Shown here: positions 42,525 through 46,573 of the stretch, piece by piece | Layout: each line of letters starts with the position of its first letter | How positions within the stretch are numbered: position 1 is the stretch's first letter | DNA from: an uncultured Granulicella sp. | Lineage (GTDB): Bacteria > Acidobacteriota > Terriglobia > Terriglobales > Acidobacteriaceae | NCBI GenBank assembly: GCA_937873145.1 | Contig: CALMVK010000146.1 | Span: 1-46,573, forward strand | DNA length: 46,573 bases | Direction of reading: 5' to 3' | Notes under the pieces: model-generated | What the model saw: only the letters and a program-made list of their open reading frames with translations | What the model was told of the DNA's origin: nothing | The model's database searches: none | Translations under genes and position numbers: made by a program

Positions 42525-42555
42525 TATAAGTAGTGCGTGCATCGTGATCGTCACG
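42525..42555 (+). promoter_or_regulatory. Possible promoter and operator of the aldehyde oxidoreductase operon
   Basis: TATAAG at 42525-42530 could be a -10 box, and the perfect inverted repeat CGTGA-tcg-TCACG lies at 42543-42555, where a repressor would cover the start of transcription. The -35 match is poor. The remaining 217 bp gap to the S10 gene also has a small GGCC-tgga-GGCC hairpin near 42400. Confidence 0.3.
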
Positions 42556-42598
42556 CTTGTACGAATCCATTTGCTTTCCACATCCAGCCGAGGCCTTT

Positions 42599-43342
42599 AT
42601 GAGTGATTTACGCAATCCCACCCTGGAGTTTGAGCCGACGCTTGAGGACGAGCAGCCCGCCTCTGCCGGCACGAGCGACGACGCTCACCTTTCGCGACGC
42701 ACCTTCCTGAAGGCGGCCAGCGTCGTCTCGGCCGGTTCTGCCGTGGGCTTTCCCGCGCTCGCCCAGCCCGGCCGCGGCCTCCCGGAGCAGGCACGGCAGA
42801 TTACGCTTCAGGTTAACGGCGCAACCCATCCCCTGACGATCGACACACGTACCACGCTGCTCGATGCACTACGCGAAAACCTCGACTTGACCGGAACCAA
42901 GAAGGGCTGCGATCACGGCCAGTGCGGCTCGTGTACCGTGCTGGTGGATGGGCGCCGAGTCAATGCGTGCCTGACCCTGGCATGCACCGCCGAGGGAGCT
43001 GAGGTCACCACGATTGAGGGTCTCGCACATGGGGAAGGTATTGAAGGCCTGCATCCCGTCCAGGCAGCCTTCCTCGAGCATGACGGCTATCAGTGCGGTT
43101 ACTGCACCTCCGGGCAGATCTGCTCTGCCGTTGCCGCCATCGACGAATTAACCAAGCACAGCCTGTCGATCGTTAGCTGGCATAGCGGTCAGACCGACGC
43201 TCCGCAGTTCTCCGACGATGAGATCCGCGAACGCATGTCCGGCAACCTGTGCCGCTGCGGTGCCTACCCCAACATTGTTGCCGCCGTCCGGTACGCGCAG
43301 ACGCAGCCTGGATCTGGTTTGCCCAAAGGAGCCCGCGCTTGA
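42599..43342 (+). CDS. Aldehyde oxidoreductase 2Fe-2S subunit (PaoA-like, Tat-exported)
   Basis: A 247-residue iron-sulfur subunit of a xanthine oxidase-family enzyme. A Tat signal is clear (SRRTFLKAASVVSAG, ending near PALAQP). The plant-type [2Fe-2S] domain has CDHGQCGSCTVLVDGRRVNAC; the second, all-helical [2Fe-2S] domain has CGYCTSGQICSA and CRCGAYPNIV. This matches E. coli PaoA, the periplasmic aldehyde oxidoreductase small subunit. ATG 42599 is chosen, with GAGG six bases upstream. The gene overlaps the FAD subunit as TTGA, so all three subunits are coupled. Confidence 0.92.
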   Translation: MSDLRNPTLEFEPTLEDEQPASAGTSDDAHLSRRTFLKAASVVSAGSAVGFPALAQPGRGLPEQARQITLQVNGATHPLTIDTRTTLLDALRENLDLTGTKKGCDHGQCGSCTVLVDGRRVNACLTLACTAEGAEVTTIEGLAHGEGIEGLHPVQAAFLEHDGYQCGYCTSGQICSAVAAIDELTKHSLSIVSWHSGQTDAPQFSDDEIRERMSGNLCRCGAYPNIVAAVRYAQTQPGSGLPKGARA

Positions 43343-44358
43343 ACCCCTTTCAATATCAACGTGTCTCCGCACCGGATGCTGCCATCCATGCCGGTGCCCT
43401 TCCCTCAGCCAAGTTCCTTGCTGGAGGGACCAATCTTGTCGACCTGATGAAGTATGGCGTTGAGACGCCGACAACGCTGGTCGATATCAACCACCTCACC
43501 TTGACCGACATTTCTGCGAACCCGGACGGCGGCGTAACCATCGGTGCACTGGTGCGCAACTCCGAGCTCGCCGATCACCCGCTCATTCGCCAGCGCTATC
43601 CTTTGCTCTCGCAGGCTCTGCTCAGTGGCGCGTCGCCACAGTTACGCAATATGGCTTCGACCGGCGGAAATCTGCTCCAACGTACCCGCTGCTACTACTT
43701 CACAGACATCAACTTCCCAGCCTGCAACAAGCGCGCGCCCGGCTCCGGCTGCGGCGCGATTGACGGCTATAACCGTATCCACGCCATTCTTGGCCAGACC
43801 GATAAGGGACCAACCAGCGCCGAGACTTGCATCGCTACCAACCCCTCCGACATGAACGTCGCCATGGCCGCACTCCAGGCGACCATCCTGGTGCAAGGTC
43901 CCAAGGGCAAGCGCAGCATTCCGGTGGCCGAGTTCTATCGTCTGCCCGGAACCACTCCGCAGCTCGATACCAACCTGCATCCGGACGAACTGATCACCGC
44001 CGTTACGCTGCCTGCGCCACGCTTCGCTCGTAACGCCTACTATCTGAAGGCGCGCGACCGTAACAGCTACGCTTTTGCCCTGATCTCCGTTGCCGCCGGT
44101 CTTGAGTTGGAGGGAGCTACCATCCAGTCCGCTGGTCTTGCGCTTGGCGGAGTCGCGCACAAGCCTTGGCGCTCGGTCGACGCAGAACATGCGCTCGCCG
44201 GAAAACCGGCCAATGCGCAGACCTTCGCGAACGCTGCCGAGATTGCGCTGCGCGGAGCCAAAGGCTACGAACACAACACCTTCAAGATTGAGATGGCCAA
44301 GCAAGGAATCGTTCGCGCCTTGACGATTGCCGCCACCGGAACAGGAGCAAACGCATGA
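43339..44358 (+). CDS. Aldehyde oxidoreductase FAD/4Fe-4S subunit (PaoB-like)
   Basis: A 339-residue FAD-binding subunit. The FAD motif is FLAGGTNLVDLMKYG, followed by LRNMASTGGNLLQRTRC. Four Cys placed in TRCYYF, FPACNK, GSGCGAI and AETCIATNPSDM match the extra [4Fe-4S] cluster loop known from PaoB and 4-hydroxybenzoyl-CoA reductase-type enzymes. The start is TTG at 43339: it overlaps the previous stop (TTGA) and AGGAG lies seven bases upstream, whereas the upstream in-frame reading is the shadow of the small subunit. It overlaps the large subunit by four bases (ATGA). Confidence 0.92.
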   Translation: MNPFQYQRVSAPDAAIHAGALPSAKFLAGGTNLVDLMKYGVETPTTLVDINHLTLTDISANPDGGVTIGALVRNSELADHPLIRQRYPLLSQALLSGASPQLRNMASTGGNLLQRTRCYYFTDINFPACNKRAPGSGCGAIDGYNRIHAILGQTDKGPTSAETCIATNPSDMNVAMAALQATILVQGPKGKRSIPVAEFYRLPGTTPQLDTNLHPDELITAVTLPAPRFARNAYYLKARDRNSYAFALISVAAGLELEGATIQSAGLALGGVAHKPWRSVDAEHALAGKPANAQTFANAAEIALRGAKGYEHNTFKIEMAKQGIVRALTIAATGTGANA

Positions 44359-46573
44359 TCAGTCAGGATGCCGTCACCAAAGCTGATACCCCGAATCCCC
44401 GCCTGCGCCAAATGGATCATCGCTACGAGGGTCTGTCGAAGGTCACCGGCAAAGCCAAGTATGCCGCTGAATTTAAAGGCCCATTTCAGTCCAAGGACCT
44501 GCTCTATGCCTACATGGTCCAGTCCACGATCGCGAACGGTACGATCGCCGCGATCGATTCATCTGCTGCGGATCGCGCCTCTGGGGTCGTGGCCATCCTG
44601 ACTCCGTTCAACGCGCCGAAGCTGCCCATGCCTCCGCCGAAGCCTCCCGCGCGCCGGAATCTTACCTTGCTGCAAGATACCAGCGTCAGTTACAACGGCC
44701 AGCCGATCGCTGTCGTGATAGCGAAATCCCTGCCGGAAGCGCAGTTTGCCGCGCGCCAACTGAAGATTACCTACAAGGCTGAACCAGCAAAGCTCGACTT
44801 CCACGGTCGTCTCACGGAGGCGCGTTGGCCCAAGAACCCCGGCAAAGAGCCTGCAGGCAACAAACGTGGGGATCTTACGGCGGGTTTCGGTAAGTCCTCC
44901 GTCGTCCTCGAGCAGACCTACATTACTCCCATCCAGAACCATAACCCGATGGAGCCGCATGCCACCATCGCCTGGTGGGAGGGTGAAAAGCTCAATCTCT
45001 ATGACTCGACACAGTACATCACCGGCGTCAAGATGACGGTCGCGAAGCTCTTTAATATTCCGCTCGACTTCGTTCGCGTCGAGTGCCCGAACACCGGTGG
45101 GGGCTTTGGCTCGAAGGGGTCCTCCTGGTCGCACATACCGCTTACCGTAATGGCCGCGCAGGCGACCGGCAAGCCGGTCAAACTGGTCCTCGGCCGCGAG
45201 CAGATGTTCGGCCCCGTGGGAGCACGCCCCAGCACCGTCAACCAGATCAAGTTGGGGGCTACGGCTCAAGGCAAGCTGCTCGCCATGCAGCAGGACGTGC
45301 GGATGACCGCTTCGGTCCTGGAAGATTTTGTCGAGCATGCGGAAGGCCCCACCAAGCTTCTCTATATGTCGGAGGCAAACGCTGTTTCGGCCAAGGTGGT
45401 CGACATGAATCTCGGTATCTTCACCTTCATGCGTGCACCGGGCGAGGCACCCGGCACTGCTGTCCTCGAGATCGCCATGGACGAGCTTGCCGAGAAACTG
45501 AAGATGGATCCTTTGCAGCTCCGCATGGTCAACTATGCCGAAAAAGATCCGTCCCATGACCGGGACTGGACCAGCAAGCACCTGAAAGAGGCCTACACTC
45601 AGGCCGCTGGACGCTTTGGCTGGGCAAACCGCAATGCAACGCCCGGCCAGATCACCGAAGGCAACAACCTGATTGGGGTCGGCATGGCCACCGCGACCTA
45701 TCCCGCCAATCGCTCGTCAGCGCAGGCTGTCGTGCGTATTCTGCCGGGAGGGAAGGTCTTCGTCGGCTCTGGAACCCAGGACCTGGGTACCGGTATGTAC
45801 ACCATGCTCGCCCAGACGACCGCTTCCGCTTTCAACATGGACCCCTCGCTCATCGAGGCGAAGCTTGGCGACTCTATCTTGCCCAAGGCGCCGGTCTCCG
45901 GCGGCTCGCAGTCGACTGCGTCGGTTACGCCGGCTGTGCAGGACGCTGTGAGCCAAGCCAAGCTCAAGCTGTATGAGATTGCCATCAACGATCCCACCGG
46001 CCCGCTGCACGGCCAAGAGACGACCGCTCTCGAAACCAAAGACGGCTGCGTCTGCATGAAGTCTGGGTCGTCGCAGTCCGTTAGCTTTGCCGACCTTGTC
46101 GCTAAAAACGGCGGCAAGCCGATCGAAGCGATGGGCTCAGCCGAGAAGAGCCAGGACGCTGAAGCATACACCGCCAACTCTTGGGGAGCCGTCTTCGCCG
46201 AGGTCGCCGTCGACAAGGATACCCACATGGTGAAAGTCCGCCGCGTGGTTGGCACCTACGACATCGGCACCCTGATGAATGACAAGACTGGCCTCAACCA
46301 GTTGATGGGCGGCATCGTATGGGGCGTCTCGTTCGCGCTCCACGAAGAGTCTCACATCGACCCCGTCTACGGCCGCACCGTCAATGAAAATCTCGCCGAG
46401 TACCATGTTCCGGTCAACGCCGATATCGGTGCCATCGATGTCACCTGCCTTAACATTCCCGACACCAAGTTTAACCCACTCGGTGCCCGAGGCATTGGCG
46501 AGATCGGTATTACCGGAGCCGCCGCCGCAGTCGCCAATGCCATTTACAACGCCACTGGCAAACGCATCCGGAG
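44355..46573 (+). CDS. Aldehyde oxidoreductase molybdopterin subunit (PaoC-like, 3' end outside window)
   Basis: The frame runs from ATG 44355 to the window edge, 739 residues, nearly the whole protein. Landmarks are KVTGKAKYAAEF near the N-terminus, the Moco-binding NTGGGFGSKGSSW, FMRAPGEAPGTAVLEIAMDELA, VGSGTQDLGTGMYT, GGSQSTASVTPAV, and at the end GARGIGEIGITGAAAA, whose Glu is the catalytic base of the xanthine oxidase family. Together with the two upstream subunits it forms an aldehyde-oxidising heterotrimer, probably periplasmic. No signal peptide is seen, as in E. coli PaoC, so export would rely on the Tat signal of the small subunit. A maturation factor may follow outside the window. 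Confidence 0.93.
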   Translation, partial: MISQDAVTKADTPNPRLRQMDHRYEGLSKVTGKAKYAAEFKGPFQSKDLLYAYMVQSTIANGTIAAIDSSAADRASGVVAILTPFNAPKLPMPPPKPPARRNLTLLQDTSVSYNGQPIAVVIAKSLPEAQFAARQLKITYKAEPAKLDFHGRLTEARWPKNPGKEPAGNKRGDLTAGFGKSSVVLEQTYITPIQNHNPMEPHATIAWWEGEKLNLYDSTQYITGVKMTVAKLFNIPLDFVRVECPNTGGGFGSKGSSWSHIPLTVMAAQATGKPVKLVLGREQMFGPVGARPSTVNQIKLGATAQGKLLAMQQDVRMTASVLEDFVEHAEGPTKLLYMSEANAVSAKVVDMNLGIFTFMRAPGEAPGTAVLEIAMDELAEKLKMDPLQLRMVNYAEKDPSHDRDWTSKHLKEAYTQAAGRFGWANRNATPGQITEGNNLIGVGMATATYPANRSSAQAVVRILPGGKVFVGSGTQDLGTGMYTMLAQTTASAFNMDPSLIEAKLGDSILPKAPVSGGSQSTASVTPAVQDAVSQAKLKLYEIAINDPTGPLHGQETTALETKDGCVCMKSGSSQSVSFADLVAKNGGKPIEAMGSAEKSQDAEAYTANSWGAVFAEVAVDKDTHMVKVRRVVGTYDIGTLMNDKTGLNQLMGGIVWGVSFALHEESHIDPVYGRTVNENLAEYHVPVNADIGAIDVTCLNIPDTKFNPLGARGIGEIGITGAAAAVANAIYNATGKRIR

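Noticed and set aside
44559-45581. Minus-strand open frame of 340 codons within the molybdopterin subunit
   Set aside because: The plus-strand frame has Moco motifs throughout; the minus frame shows none.
1-46573. CRISPR array, insertion sequence, prophage or integrase-linked island
   Set aside because: No regularly spaced repeats, transposase or integrase motifs, or tRNA-linked direct repeats were seen; the genes look like core chromosome.

Overview
This 46.6 kb window is a gene-dense, roughly 60% GC piece of bacterial chromosome with about 45 protein genes, one tRNA and no recognisable insertion sequence, prophage or CRISPR array. The genes point to a diderm with lipopolysaccharide export (LptB, a fused LptC/LptA, an MsbA-type flippase). 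The gene mix, frequent GTG/TTG starts and several unrecognised proteins fit Acidobacteriota, class Terriglobia (Acidobacteriaceae-like). That placement is inference from style, not from a marker-gene tree.

Left region (1-13.7 kb). A partial lipase-maturation-factor gene and an aldo/keto reductase lead into a long minus-strand cluster, read from 13.6 kb down to 2.1 kb: a site-2-protease-like membrane protein with CBS domains, a giant LptC-LptA fusion, lptB, rpoN (sigma-54), hpf, rapZ, an msbA-like ABC transporter, yicC and gmk. It is the familiar lpt-rpoN-hpf-rapZ neighbourhood without ptsN and with the membrane protease-like gene at its head. That protein has lost both histidines of HExxH and is translationally coupled to the Lpt bridge protein.

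Middle region (13.7-29 kb). rsmD runs divergently from the cluster. Next come a PLP-dependent Cys/Met-metabolism enzyme coupled to an unrecognised protein, thiL, an M23 peptidase, thiS with an unusual C-terminal tail, a small unknown gene, thiD, an RlpA-like protein, pyrF, and a 59-residue zinc-ribbon gene. A minus-strand operon dnaE-doxX-accA-CPBP membrane protein-secreted protein follows.

Right region (29-46.6 kb). An SDR-SRPBCC-zinc alcohol dehydrogenase cassette ends at a strong terminator. It is followed by a large transmembrane Ser/Thr kinase, a HAD hydrolase, tRNA-Leu(GAG), secG, a metallo-beta-lactamase-fold hydrolase, an aminotransferase, a second HAD hydrolase, ribBA with a degenerate GTP cyclohydrolase II half, a small basic protein, an S10 serine carboxypeptidase, and a three-subunit molybdenum aldehyde oxidoreductase (2Fe-2S, FAD/4Fe-4S, Moco) whose last gene runs off the window.

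The most striking signal cuts across genes. At least nine genes carry a TATAAT-like -10 box placed exactly 6 or 7 nt before the start codon (S2P-like gene, rsmD, rapZ, rlpA, accA, dnaE, both HAD genes, ribBA), generally without a good Shine-Dalgarno. This implies widespread leaderless transcription next to ordinary Shine-Dalgarno genes. No gene-free stretch exceeds 300 bases.
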